In this document: in pieces, positions 16,804-26,600 of the stretch
How the letters are laid out: each line of letters starts with the position of its first letter
How positions within the stretch are numbered: position 1 is the stretch's first letter
DNA from: Anaerolineae bacterium
Lineage (GTDB): Bacteria; Chloroflexota; Anaerolineae; Aggregatilineales; Aggregatilineaceae
NCBI GenBank assembly: GCA_018432315.1
Contig: JAHDLB010000023.1
Location: 124,001 to 188,000 of the forward strand
Direction of reading: 5' to 3'
DNA length: 64,000 nucleotides
Position numbers and translations under genes: made by a program
The notes under the pieces: generated by a model
Seen by the model: only the letters and a program-made list of their open reading frames with translations
What the model was told of the DNA's origin: nothing
Databases searched by the model: none

Positions 16804-18100
16804 GGCATTGCTCTCGCACTGGCAAGCTCACTGTAAAGACCGTTCCCTGCCCAGGATCACTTTCCACCTGGATTTCACCGCCATGCCGCCGGATGATCTC
16901 CTGAGAGATGGGAAGGCCAAGTCCCAGCCCGCGTGTTTTTGTCGTGAAGAGCGGCTCAAACAGCCGTTCGCGCAACTCCTCGGCAATGCCTATCCCATCA
17001 TCAACCACGCGAATGGACACCTGACGATTGTCGCTGGCTGTGCTGAGCGTGATGTTACCCCTCTGCGCGGGCATCGCCTCCGCAGCATTCAGCAGGAGAT
17101 TCAGCAGCACCTGCTTGATCTGGTTGCTGTCGCCACAGGTCAATGGCAGCGAGGAAGACAGATCAAGCTGCAAGCTGATGTGGGCATCCTGCAAGCGCTT
17201 GCGCATGAGCACCTGCACCGCGTCACAAATAGCATTCAGGTCGAGCGGCTGGCACTCATGAGACACGGGCCGGTAGAAATCGAGCATCTGGCGAAACAGC
17301 GCCTGGATGCGTTCCAGTTCAGCCTGGATGATGTCCAAATCGATCAGGGCCTGTGTAGCGTTTCCCTGTTTCACTTCGCTCATAAGCAGCCCTAATCCAC
17401 TCTGGATCGCCTGGAGCGGGTTGTTCAGTTCGTGCGCCAGCGAGCTGGCAAGCTGGCCGATCACGGCCAGTTTTTCAGATTGGATCAGGCGTGCCTGGGC
17501 CGCTTGCAGCTCAGCAGTCCGTTCTTCGACCTTGGCCTCGAGCGCGGCGGAAAACTGGCGTTCAGCCGACAGCAGCCGGTCAATCACCTGCTGCTGCTGT
17601 TCAACGGCTTGCAGCAGCCGTTCAAGGCGCTCGCGTTCGGCGTGAAGTTCGGCGTGCTCCGATTCGGCAAGCTGAAGCCGGAGCGCTTTATCAAGCGCGC
17701 TGGTACTGCACTGGACCAGGAGACTGTAAGGTTCGGGCGCCGACATCTGGTCTATGCCGATACAAAACGCGCCCACGTGCTGGCCCGCACTTGTGTGGAC
17801 GGGGTGATAGAACAGACCGGGGCTGATGAACCGCGCGCAGCGCGCATCGGACTGCCGCGCCATCTCACCCTGGCGCAGAATTTCACGCCGGAGCGCCGGT
17901 GCCTCTGACGCAGAATACGCCTCCATCCGGACATCACCCAGGATGTAGCGGTTCAACGCGCTGTCCCACAGCAAGATGCCTGCCCAGCGAGGGTGAAGCA
18001 GGTCGATCAAGATGGCGAGCGTGTGATCGACGACCTGCTCGACATCCTGAGCGGCGATCAAATTCACCAGACTCTGCGTAAAGCCATTCACCGTCAGCAT
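16793..18100 (-). CDS. Soluble sensor histidine kinase with GAF-like N-terminus
   Basis: 435 residues without membrane spans. The N-terminal part (about 1-150, GILLWDSALNRYILGD, HVGAFCIGID) looks like a GAF domain, then a long coiled coil (EHAELHAERERLERLL, AALEAKVEERTAELQ) leads to HisKA (SSLAHELNNPLQAIQSG) and HATPase (LLNLLLNAAEAMPA, DDGIGI, GLGLGLPISQEI). The coupling to a FIST-domain gene upstream, ten bases away, suggests the FIST protein supplies the ligand signal. It is paired by overlap with the OmpR-type regulator. Confidence 0.9.
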   Translation of the reverse strand: MLTVNGFTQSLVNLIAAQDVEQVVDHTLAILIDLLHPRWAGILLWDSALNRYILGDVRMEAYSASEAPALRREILRQGEMARQSDARCARFISPGLFYHPVHTSAGQHVGAFCIGIDQMSAPEPYSLLVQCSTSALDKALRLQLAESEHAELHAERERLERLLQAVEQQQQVIDRLLSAERQFSAALEAKVEERTAELQAAQARLIQSEKLAVIGQLASSLAHELNNPLQAIQSGLGLLMSEVKQGNATQALIDLDIIQAELERIQALFRQMLDFYRPVSHECQPLDLNAICDAVQVLMRKRLQDAHISLQLDLSSSLPLTCGDSNQIKQVLLNLLLNAAEAMPAQRGNITLSTASDNRQVSIRVVDDGIGIAEELRERLFEPLFTTKTRGLGLGLPISQEIIRRHGGEIQVESDPGQGTVFTVSLPVREQCHDA

Positions 18101-18109
18101 CTTTTGCTT

Positions 18110-19282
18110 CTACCCAGGCAGCACGCACGTTCCCACCGAGCATTCATAATGACCGCTCAACTGTCCCTGAAGGCGCGCCAGAACGCCGTGACTTCGAAAA
18201 CTGAGGAACGGCATATTCCCCATGCAGCGTTCCACCGCCAGCCGCTGCTGCTCATAAGCGTCTGACAGTACCATCCCCGTCGAGACGCAGTCGATGAACA
18301 GCGCCCCCGCTCTGGGCTGCTCGCCCAGGTTGTCCAGCGCTTCCTGTATGGCCTTCTCCGCGGCGGTGATCAGCGCGTCGGGTCGGGTCGAAAGAATGTG
18401 GATCAGGCTGCCTTTCGCGGGCGGCGAAGCCACCATCAACGCCCCTTTGCTGTCACATCCCATGACGATGCTGACCTTACAGTCGCCCTCGGCACAGATA
18501 CCGATTGGATAGTGTAGCAGTGTTTCTGAGAAGGTATCGCTGGTTGTGTGGATCCGGTGCGCGTTGAAAAAGTCTTCATAGATTTCACGCGCGGGACGCC
18601 CATCGAGCCTGATCACGCGCCGGTCACCTGACTGGGTCACGCGGTAGGGCCCGCTGATCGGCGTCCAACCGTTCGCCAGGGCCAGACCCAGTGGCACGCG
18701 GCTCAGGACTTCAGCGCCGCTCAACCCCGTGCGGAGAAGCTGGTCATTGTAGAACACAGCGGGCGACTGGGGGACCGCAGGTTGTTTCAAACCGGCACCG
18801 CCCAGAATAGTGTACAAGAGGGCGGTCTCTGTCATGGCCTGGTCGACCACACCGTCCAGGCTCATGGACTGGTCGTCCGGAAACAGCATCAGCGTGCGGT
18901 AGCTGAACGGACTGCCCAGGCCACCCTCGGAGATTCCTTGAAGCTGTCCGAATAGCTTGCCGCTTCCCAAAAAACGCCGGCGCTGGTGTTTCATGCCATA
19001 AAACAGGATGTCATCGCTCTGGATCAGCATCACACCCGCGCCCCGCTCGACATACCCCTGGTGGCTGTATTCGCCAGCGGAGGTCGCGCCGATCAGGGGA
19101 ACATTTCTCAGCACCTCATTGACTCCCTGCAGCACCTGCGCCGGATCGGGATGCGAGGTGAACAACAGCGCCAGCGAGACCGGCGACTTGCCGAGCGACT
19201 CCAAAGCGGCGCGCGCGGCATTACGTCCACAGGCCCGTCCTTGCTGCGCATTGTCGAGGCCCACTGCGATCCGTGTCGTCAC
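18110..19282 (-). CDS. FIST-domain sensory protein
   Basis: FIST N and C domains are read from the start MTTRIAVGLDNA, from IGATSAGEYSHQGY, a typical FIST_N motif, and from LLHYPIGICAEGD, SIVMGCDSKGALMVASPP and FIDCVSTGMVLS in the second half. FIST domains are ligand-binding modules of bacterial signalling proteins, thought to bind small molecules such as amino acids. The 390-residue protein carries no output domain, so it probably works with the histidine kinase encoded next. It is the first gene of the long minus-strand run that ends in the rdh operon. Confidence 0.85.
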   Translation of the reverse strand: MTTRIAVGLDNAQQGRACGRNAARAALESLGKSPVSLALLFTSHPDPAQVLQGVNEVLRNVPLIGATSAGEYSHQGYVERGAGVMLIQSDDILFYGMKHQRRRFLGSGKLFGQLQGISEGGLGSPFSYRTLMLFPDDQSMSLDGVVDQAMTETALLYTILGGAGLKQPAVPQSPAVFYNDQLLRTGLSGAEVLSRVPLGLALANGWTPISGPYRVTQSGDRRVIRLDGRPAREIYEDFFNAHRIHTTSDTFSETLLHYPIGICAEGDCKVSIVMGCDSKGALMVASPPAKGSLIHILSTRPDALITAAEKAIQEALDNLGEQPRAGALFIDCVSTGMVLSDAYEQQRLAVERCMGNMPFLSFRSHGVLARLQGQLSGHYECSVGTCVLPG

Positions 19283-19471
19283 CGGCGCTCCTTTCCCTGA
19301 CTCAGTCTATCTCCAAATATAGCGGGGCGTGGTCGATATTTGCCAAACGTTCGGCATTTGACCGGTGATTCTTTTCCAAATGCGCAGCCATTTTCCGTTA
19401 CAGTAACAATGGAAGTATGTGCCAAATGGAATACCTGATCGCACACAGCCAGTCTTAAGGGGAGAAACGCT

Positions 19472-20536
19472 ATGCCACACAGACATCGGTATCACATCAT
19501 CGCCCTGGCCGCGCTCGGCTTCGGCCTGCTGGTCGCCGCATTCGCCATGTTCAACTGGAATCACGCCAACCCGGCAGTTGCCCAGGAACCAGAACTGCCG
19601 GAAGCCGACGGTCAGGCCATCGCCGAGTTCATCCTGACTGAGAGTCCCTATCAGGACTGGGGCTCGTGGACGCCCGACCGGTGGACCGATTTTGGCGCTT
19701 ACGTCCAGGGCGGAGAACCGCACGGCAGTACCATCCGCATTTTCGTAAATGATGTCGCCCAGGAAGCCGTCGCGGCTGAAGATTTCGACGGCATCCTGCC
19801 ACCGGGCAGCCTTGTCGTCAAAGAGAATTTCATGGGGAGTCCGGAAGAGCCGGGCGATCTGGCCGCGGTCACTGCCATGTATAAGGTGGAGGAATTCGCC
19901 CCCGAAGGGAACGACTGGTTCTGGCTGTCGGTGGCGCCTGATGGCACCGTCAATGCCGAAGGCGCTGTGGAGATGTGCTCCGCCTGTCACGCCCAGGAAG
20001 GACACGCGGATTACCTGCTGCGTTACGCGTTCGGTGAAGAGCCGGCCACCTTCTTCGGCGACCCACTCCCTGAAGCAGATGGTGACGCGGTCATGGAGTA
20101 TGTGCTCCAGACCAATGACTATACGGCGTGGGCGAGCTGGCCCAGCGACGACGTCAACATCGAGGACTTCAGCGGCCTTCTGCCGGGCCAGGAGCCGCAC
20201 GGTGTGGCAGTCCGCATCTTCGTAAATGACCGGGCGCTGGCGGCCATCGAGCGTGACGATTTCAACGGCATTCTGCCTCCAGGCAGTATCGTTGTGAAAG
20301 AAAACTACATGGGCACGGTCGAAGAGCCGGGCGATCTCGCGGCAATCACCGTGATGTACAAGGTCGATGGGTTCAATCCGGAGGCGAACGACTGGTTCTG
20401 GGTGATGTCCGCGCCCGAAGGTGCTGTTGACGCGGCAGGTGCGGTGGATATGTGCATCGCTTGCCACGCACAGGAGGGCAACTCGGATTATCTGCTGCGC
20501 TATCAGTTGCAGGTCCCGGAAACCGCTGAAGAGTAG
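19472..20536 (+). CDS. Secreted tandem-domain cytochrome P460
   Basis: A signal peptide (IIALAALGFGLLVAAFAMF, cut near VAQEP) precedes two similar halves. Each half has PHGxxxRIFVND, FxGILPPGSxVVKENxMG, EEPGDLAAxTxMYKV and a c-type heme site, MCSACHAQEG in the first and MCIACHAQEG in the second. This is a duplicated cytochrome P460 domain. Family members act on hydroxylamine or nitric oxide, or accept electrons; the role here is unknown. The duplication gives 354 residues where single-domain members have about 150-200. A strong hairpin follows the stop. Confidence 0.88.
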   Translation: MPHRHRYHIIALAALGFGLLVAAFAMFNWNHANPAVAQEPELPEADGQAIAEFILTESPYQDWGSWTPDRWTDFGAYVQGGEPHGSTIRIFVNDVAQEAVAAEDFDGILPPGSLVVKENFMGSPEEPGDLAAVTAMYKVEEFAPEGNDWFWLSVAPDGTVNAEGAVEMCSACHAQEGHADYLLRYAFGEEPATFFGDPLPEADGDAVMEYVLQTNDYTAWASWPSDDVNIEDFSGLLPGQEPHGVAVRIFVNDRALAAIERDDFNGILPPGSIVVKENYMGTVEEPGDLAAITVMYKVDGFNPEANDWFWVMSAPEGAVDAAGAVDMCIACHAQEGNSDYLLRYQLQVPETAEE

Positions 20537-20549
20537 TTTGTAGAGCGTC

Positions 20550-20584
20550 TGGGATACGGCCTGCTTCATTTGGGCCGTATCCCA
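20550..20584 (+). terminator. Stem-loop after the cytochrome P460 gene
   Basis: TGGGATACGGCC and GGCCGTATCCCA form a perfect 12-base stem around an 11-base loop, starting 14 bases after the stop codon. There is no clear T-run after it, so it may be a Rho-independent terminator of weak type or an mRNA-stabilising end. Confidence 0.6.
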
Positions 20585-20787
20585 CAGCAATTCCGGTTTC
20601 AGGCAACCGCCCAAAGAAACCTGCTACGCCAGACGTGCCCCAATATGAGAATCGGATGAGAACTGCTTCCCGCTGACCCCGGTTGTTGCCCTGGCAACAG
20701 AGGCGTGCACCGCCCCCTGTTAGCCTCACATTGCGTTGCTATGCACCGGTCTGGTGTCTTTAGCAGGCAGACGGAGAGGATCGCGCT

Positions 20788-22371
20788 ATGGAGTTAACCC
20801 TGGGACTGGCGTTCATTGCCGGGCTGGTATCGTTCATATCACCGTGCGTGCTGCCACTCGTGCCCGCCTACGTGGGGTACATGGGCGGTCGCATGACCAA
20901 CACCGTTGCCGCTAATCTGCGGATGGGCACAGCGCCTAAGTCAAGCTCGGTCGGCCAGCGTTTCGGAACGGCGCTGCACGGCGTGTTCTTCGTGGCCGGT
21001 TTCACCTTCGTCTTTGTGGCAATTGGCCTGCTGTCTACGGCGTTCATCCAGGAAATCGGCGGGTCAAACATCAACCAGGTGACGGCGCTCATCGGGCGCA
21101 TTGGCGGCATCGTGATCGTGGTCTTTGGGCTGCACTTCATGGGCGTGTTGGCGCGCCTGTTTGCGCGCCTGCGCGCCGCTGAGAAGGTGCTTGCCAGCCC
21201 GCTGTTCAGTCTGGCGACTGCGCTGCTGGCGAGCGCCCTGATCGCCTGGGGTTTCACCGGCACGCTGGCTGTGTGGTCAACGCCGTTGTGGGAGGGCAAC
21301 ACGTGGCTCCCAACGTCTGCGGTTCTGGTGGTGGCGGCGCTGTGGCTTGTGCTCATTTTGGGTCGTGCGTTTACGCACCCCGCGGGTTTCTGGACCGCCG
21401 TGCTGACACGCGTTGAAACCGCGCTCTATGCCGATACGCGCCGCCAGATGAACGCCGCACATTCGAAGGGTTTTGGCGGTTCCGCGTTGATAGGGGTTGT
21501 GTTCGCCGCCGGGTGGACGCCCTGCATCGGGCCGGTCTATGGCGCGGTGTTGACGCTAGCCGCCAGCGGCGGCGACGTGAGCGAAGCGGGCACGCTGCTG
21601 GCGGCGTATTCACTGGGATTGGGTGTGCCGTTCCTGCTGACCGCGCTGCTGCTCGACCAGACGCGGGGTGTCTTGCGGCGTTTGCAGCGCCACATGCGCG
21701 CGATCGAGCTGGCGAGCGGCACCTTCCTGATCCTGATCGGCCTGATGGTCGCCAGCGGTCGTTTGCAGGACCTCAGCGCGCGATTTGCCGGTGACTTCGC
21801 TGAGTTCTCGATCGGGTTTGAAGAACAGGTGGTTGATCTGGTTGGCGGTGACACCTCTGCATTTCAAGTAACAGACGGGATTCAACCCCTGTCTGCTGAG
21901 GCAGCGCCTGAGCTGGCTGTTGGCGAGCCAGCATCGCTTAAAGTCGGCCTAGAGGTCGGCAATCTGGCCCCGGACTTCCAGACTGTGACCGATGAGGGTG
22001 AGCCGGTGTCCCTCTCCGATCTGCGCGGGCAGGTTGTGCTGCTCAACTTCTGGGCAACATGGTGTGGTCCATGTCGGGTGGAGATGCCCGAATTCCAGCA
22101 GCAGTATGAGGCGCGCGCGGGGGATGGCTTCACCATCCTGGCCGTGAACAGCGGCGAATCGCCTGACACCGTGCGCCGCTTCCGCGAGGAACTTGGTTTG
22201 ACTTTCCCACTGGCCCTGGACGAGTCTACCGCTATCCAGGCCCAGTATGGGCTGTTCAGCTATCCGACCACCTTGCTGCTGGACCATGAGGGGGTGATTG
22301 TAGCACGGCATTTCGGCCCGCTGACCACCGGTCAAATCGACCAGATGCTCGACAGCGTTCTATCGTCCTGA
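20788..22371 (+). CDS. CcdA-type thiol transporter fused to a TlpA/ResA thioredoxin
   Basis: N-terminal membrane part of the CcdA/DsbD family: the paired cysteines are seen as FISPCVLPLVPAYVGY near residue 20 and AGWTPCIGPVYGAV near 245, with about seven spans. The C-terminal 140 residues are a periplasm-type thioredoxin: GNLAPDFQTV, LNFWATWCGPCRVEMP and the cis-Pro region YPTTLLLD. A single protein thus carries reducing power across the membrane and delivers it, for cytochrome c maturation or thiol repair. The neighbouring heme-c protein makes cytochrome c assembly the likeliest use. Confidence 0.9.
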   Translation: MELTLGLAFIAGLVSFISPCVLPLVPAYVGYMGGRMTNTVAANLRMGTAPKSSSVGQRFGTALHGVFFVAGFTFVFVAIGLLSTAFIQEIGGSNINQVTALIGRIGGIVIVVFGLHFMGVLARLFARLRAAEKVLASPLFSLATALLASALIAWGFTGTLAVWSTPLWEGNTWLPTSAVLVVAALWLVLILGRAFTHPAGFWTAVLTRVETALYADTRRQMNAAHSKGFGGSALIGVVFAAGWTPCIGPVYGAVLTLAASGGDVSEAGTLLAAYSLGLGVPFLLTALLLDQTRGVLRRLQRHMRAIELASGTFLILIGLMVASGRLQDLSARFAGDFAEFSIGFEEQVVDLVGGDTSAFQVTDGIQPLSAEAAPELAVGEPASLKVGLEVGNLAPDFQTVTDEGEPVSLSDLRGQVVLLNFWATWCGPCRVEMPEFQQQYEARAGDGFTILAVNSGESPDTVRRFREELGLTFPLALDESTAIQAQYGLFSYPTTLLLDHEGVIVARHFGPLTTGQIDQMLDSVLSS

Positions 22372-22403
22372 CGCGCCGAATCAATCCGAGAGAGGGAAAC
22401 ACC

Positions 22404-23588
22404 ATGTTCAAGATCAGCCCCCAGTTCCTGCTCAGTGTCGCTTTGATTGCCGTCGGTTTGGTTGCTGCCGCGACCTTTTTTCCAGAGACTGGCGATCACG
22501 CACAAGCTCAACTGAGCTGCGACGACCCGCCGATCGACGTGAGCAACTTGCAGCGCGTCTGGGATAAAACTGACTTCTGCACCTACGAGCCAGGTGTGTT
22601 CGATGACATCATATCGGGCGGCGTGCCGCGCGATGGCATTCCACCGATCGACCATCCGGAGTTTGACCCGGTGGATGTGGCACGGGACTGGCTTCAGCCG
22701 CAGTCGCCGGTGGTGGCGTTCAGCCTGAACGGTATCGCCCGTGCTTATCCCCTGGCGATCCTGACGCGGCACGAGATCGTGAATGATGTCGTGGGCGGCG
22801 AGCCGGTGGCGGTGACGTTCTGCCCGTTGTGCAACAGCGCCGTCGTCTTCGAGCGCACGGTGGATGATCAGGTCTTTCGCTTCGGCGTCAGCGGGCTGCT
22901 GCGCAACAGCGACCTGATCATGTGGGACGACGTGACTCAATCCTGGTGGCAGCAGTTCACCGGGACCGGCATTGTCGGCCAGTACACCGGACACCAGCTT
23001 ACCATCTTGCCGTCGCAGGTGGTGGGATTTGGCGCATTCGCGGAACAATACCCGGATGGGGAAGTGCTGTCGCCGGGCAGCCGCAGCTACGGCAGCAATC
23101 CCTACGTGGGCTATGACAGCAGCGACAGCCCGTTCCTGTTCCGAGGGCGGGTGGATGATCGCCTGTTCGCCACGTCGCGTGTGTTGGCGGGTGTGATCGA
23201 CGGCATCCCGGTAGCCTACCCGTTCGAGACGCTTGCCAGCGTGGGCGTGATCAATGACACCGTTGGCTCTCAGGACGTGGTCGCGTTCTGGCAGCCCGGC
23301 GCGACCAGCGCGCTTGACCGCAGCGATATTGACTCATCACAGGACGTAGGCATGGCAGCGCTGTATGACCGCGCGCTGAACGGGCAGGAGTTGACCTTTG
23401 TCCGTGACGCCGAGGGCGCGATCCGCGATGAACAGACCGGCTCCGCCTGGAACGTGTTCGGCACCGCGACCGACGGCGACCTGGCCGGGCAGCAGTTGCG
23501 GCAGCGGTTGGCCGCGCCGCATTTCTGGTTCGCCTGGGCTGCCTTCCAGCCGGATACCCTCATCTATGGCTTTGAGGCGGCGGACTGA
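22404..23588 (+). CDS. Secreted DUF3179 protein
   Basis: A signal peptide (FLLSVALIAVGLVAAATFF) precedes a DUF3179 body: VVAFSLNGIARAYPLAIL, VTFCPLCNSAVVFER with the paired CxxC, FGVSGLLRNSDLIMWD, WWQQFTGTGIVG and FGAFAEQYPDGEVL. The CPLCN motif and the repeated YPFETLASVGVINDTVG segment suggest a redox or metal-binding role, but the family has no settled function. It follows the CcdA-TlpA gene by 32 bases, so it could be a client of that thiol system. Length 394 residues, normal. Confidence 0.82.
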   Translation: MFKISPQFLLSVALIAVGLVAAATFFPETGDHAQAQLSCDDPPIDVSNLQRVWDKTDFCTYEPGVFDDIISGGVPRDGIPPIDHPEFDPVDVARDWLQPQSPVVAFSLNGIARAYPLAILTRHEIVNDVVGGEPVAVTFCPLCNSAVVFERTVDDQVFRFGVSGLLRNSDLIMWDDVTQSWWQQFTGTGIVGQYTGHQLTILPSQVVGFGAFAEQYPDGEVLSPGSRSYGSNPYVGYDSSDSPFLFRGRVDDRLFATSRVLAGVIDGIPVAYPFETLASVGVINDTVGSQDVVAFWQPGATSALDRSDIDSSQDVGMAALYDRALNGQELTFVRDAEGAIRDEQTGSAWNVFGTATDGDLAGQQLRQRLAAPHFWFAWAAFQPDTLIYGFEAAD

Positions 23589-23607
23589 CTCCTACTGTTC
23601 GCCAACC

Positions 23608-23670
23608 GCCGCCCCACTTTGTGACGCTCCCACCGATAGGACGCGACAGGGTGGGGCGGCGCCGCCCCAC
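23608..23670. terminator. GC-rich palindrome between convergent genes
   Basis: GTGGGGCGGC GCCGCCCCAC at 23651-23670 is a perfect 20-base palindrome, and its right half GCCGCCCCAC also occurs 40 bases upstream (23608-23617), so it can fold two ways. It separates the DUF3179 gene from the kinase gene on the opposite strand. It probably ends transcription in both directions; no T-run is visible. Confidence 0.55.
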
Positions 23671-23675
23671 CTGAA

Positions 23676-26600
23676 CTACTCGCACAGCGGCTCGATGCGG
23701 TACTGTGCGCGCTCCTCGCAGGTGAACTCGCGGACGTACCGGTTGTCACGGATCCAGGCCAGCAGTTCGTCGACCGACCAATTCGCGATACGCCACTGCA
23801 ACACCGACATATCGAACGATGACGAAAAGGCATACTGCCCATCCGGGGAAAAAATCACCTCCCAGATTCCAGCCGTGTGCCCCGTGAAGCGGCGCAGTTC
23901 ATGGCCGGATGCAATGTCCCACAGGACAATGTTGCCATCCCGCCCCGCCGAGAGAAGTTGCTGCCCGTCTGGGCTGATGTCCAGATGAAGGACCCACCCA
24001 TCATGGCCGCTAAACACCTGGATCAGCCTGTCAGTCATGACATCGCGCTGCTCCACGGTGCCCAGGTTCGTGGCCATGAAATACGTCCGATCGTCGCGGG
24101 CGAACTGGCAGTCCATCGCCGCGGAAGGTAAGGGTTCCATTTTCCGGCGCCAGATCGACTCGCCATACGACGCCGACTCGGGATCGATGTCCCACAGACT
24201 GATCTCACCGATGGCGTGGGCCGAGCCGACCAGACCCAGTGTGCCATCCCGAGTGATGTCCACACAGGCCAGATCGTCGTGATAGTCGAAACGGAGGATT
24301 TCCTCGCCGGTGGCAGCTTCCCACAGGACGATCTCGCCTAGATTCTCTTCATCCCAGTTCGGCTTGACGGTGAATGAACCGCCCAGAATGGTCCGGCCAT
24401 CCGGCGCGAAAGCCTGGAACTTGGGCCAATATTCGAACCCGTCGAACTGGCTGATCATCTCGCCGGACTCAATGTCCCAAACACCAATCGAGGTGCGCCG
24501 CGTGCCCCCCAGGAAATCGCTCGTACTGACGACCGCCCACTTGCCGTCCGGGCTAACTGTGATGGCATTCGCTCCTAACCCCTGAGCGTCCAACCGGCGC
24601 ACAATTTCATGGGTCTCAGTGTCCCATATCAGCGTATCCGTGCCGTATGTACCCATGATGAGCTTTCGCCCGTCCGGCGTAATCGCGATTCCTCCGCCGG
24701 GCACCACACCTTCTGCGGCGTAATTGTGGACAATCGCCCGGTCAGACGTGTTGAGTAGGGCCATCGCCCCCGCGTCGCTGCCCGCAAGCAGATAGCTGCT
24801 GTCGGGGCTGACTGCAAGTGAGTGATGTTCGGGGGCGGCCGTCATCAGGAACGTATCGACCTGGGACCATTGAGCCACATCCCACACGCCAGTGGTCGAT
24901 TTTTCGCAAACATAAGCCAGCCTGCCATCCGGGCTGATCCCGATACATCCCAGTCCAAAGAGCGTCTTGTGAGTGCGCAGGATCGTGCCGGTTGGAACGT
25001 CCCATAACCGCGCGGTGAGATCGGCGCTGCGCGAGAGGATCGTCGTGCCATCCGGCGAGAAAACAATATCGTTCACCGCAGCGGTGTGACCCTCGAAGAC
25101 CCGCACCTTCTCGCCTGTTGCAGCGTCCCACAAGATCATGGTCGCATCATCAGAGGCCGAGAGGATGAACTGCCCGTCCGGCGCGAAGATGACTTTGCTC
25201 ACCGGCCCAGTGTGCCCGGCTAACGTGTGCAGACTGTTGCCCGTACTGGCCTCCACCACCGCCAGCGCGGTGTCGCTTTGCAGGGCGAGCGCCAGCAGGG
25301 TTCCATCCGGACTGATCGCAAGACTGCGCACGGCAGCGGGGTAGGCAGCCAGCTCATTTTGCAGCGCGCCAAACGTGGCGGACTCCGGATCGGCATCCCA
25401 GGTCAGGAGTTTCCCATCGCCGCCGCCGGAGATCAGCGTGGATGTGCCGGGCACAAACGCCAGCGTGTGCACCCAGCCGTCATGCGCTTCGATTCGTTCG
25501 ATTTCGGCGGCTTGGCCCGCGTCGCCGCTGACATTCCAGACGATGATCTCCCCGCGTATGCACTCGTTCGCCGCGACCAGTTCCGCACAGCTTGCCGAGA
25601 CAGCCGTTCGCCCGTCCGGGCTAAACGCCATCGCCTGCACCTTGTAACTGTGTCCCGGCAGGTTCGCCCGCAGGCCGGTACTGAGCGCGATGTCTCTCAG
25701 GGCGCGAACCGCCTCCTGCGGCGGGTCGTCGACGGCCAGTGCTTGCATCGCCAGCATCAGCGCCAGATCGGTCTGGCCCACGCCGCGAACATCTTCGGCC
25801 TCGTTCGCCAATACGAGGCTGTGATTGACCTCGGCCTCGCGTTCGGCCTGCTGGCGTGCATCCTGGGCGCGGCGTTCGCGGTCCAGCGCGAAGATCGCCA
25901 ACCCGATCGCCACGGCCAGAAACACGCCCAACCCGGCCACCAGGTAACGCAGCCGGTTGGCCGCGTGCCGTTGTTGCTCGACGAGCTGGCGCTGTGTTTC
26001 GAGCTCGCGTTCCTGACGATCGCGCTCAGCGGTTGCCTGGCGTTCGTTTTCGGCCACGCTTTGTTTCAGGTAGTCTCGTTCGTCCTGAGTCAATGCGAGC
26101 CGCGTTTCAGCTGCCCAGCCCTCGAACTGCTCCAGCTTTGCGCCGCTCAGCAGATAACTGGACTCGCGGTTGGCGTGCTGCCATTCGGCGGCAGCGGCGG
26201 AGAGCAGGCGCTGCTGCCGGATGTCGTGGCGACTCTCATCCAGCCAATCGCGCAGCCGCTGCCATTCACGCAGAATCGCCTCGTGTGCCATCTCGACGGT
26301 AGGCTTTCGAGTCGCCGGGTCGTGGTCCAGAGTCAGCAGCCGGTACGCCGCATAGGTGTCGATGACCTCATCCATCACATTGTCAGTGGTGGCGATGTTG
26401 AGCAGTTCTGACCGGAACACGCGCCGCCGGGTTTCTGTGGCATCCTCATCGAGCGTAACCAGCCGCAAAAACATCTGCTGGATTGCGTCGCGGCCTGCGG
26501 CATCCTGTTCGCAGTACACATCATCGGCCCGTTTGGCGAGCGTTCCCACCGCGCCGCCTGAGGCTTGATAGGCCGCTTGGGTCAGGGTTAGCTGCTCGCG

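Noticed and set aside
19307-20614. Long minus-strand open frame of 435 codons
   Set aside because: It lies opposite the cytochrome P460 gene, whose signal peptide, heme motifs and internal duplication are clear. The antisense frame has no known motif.
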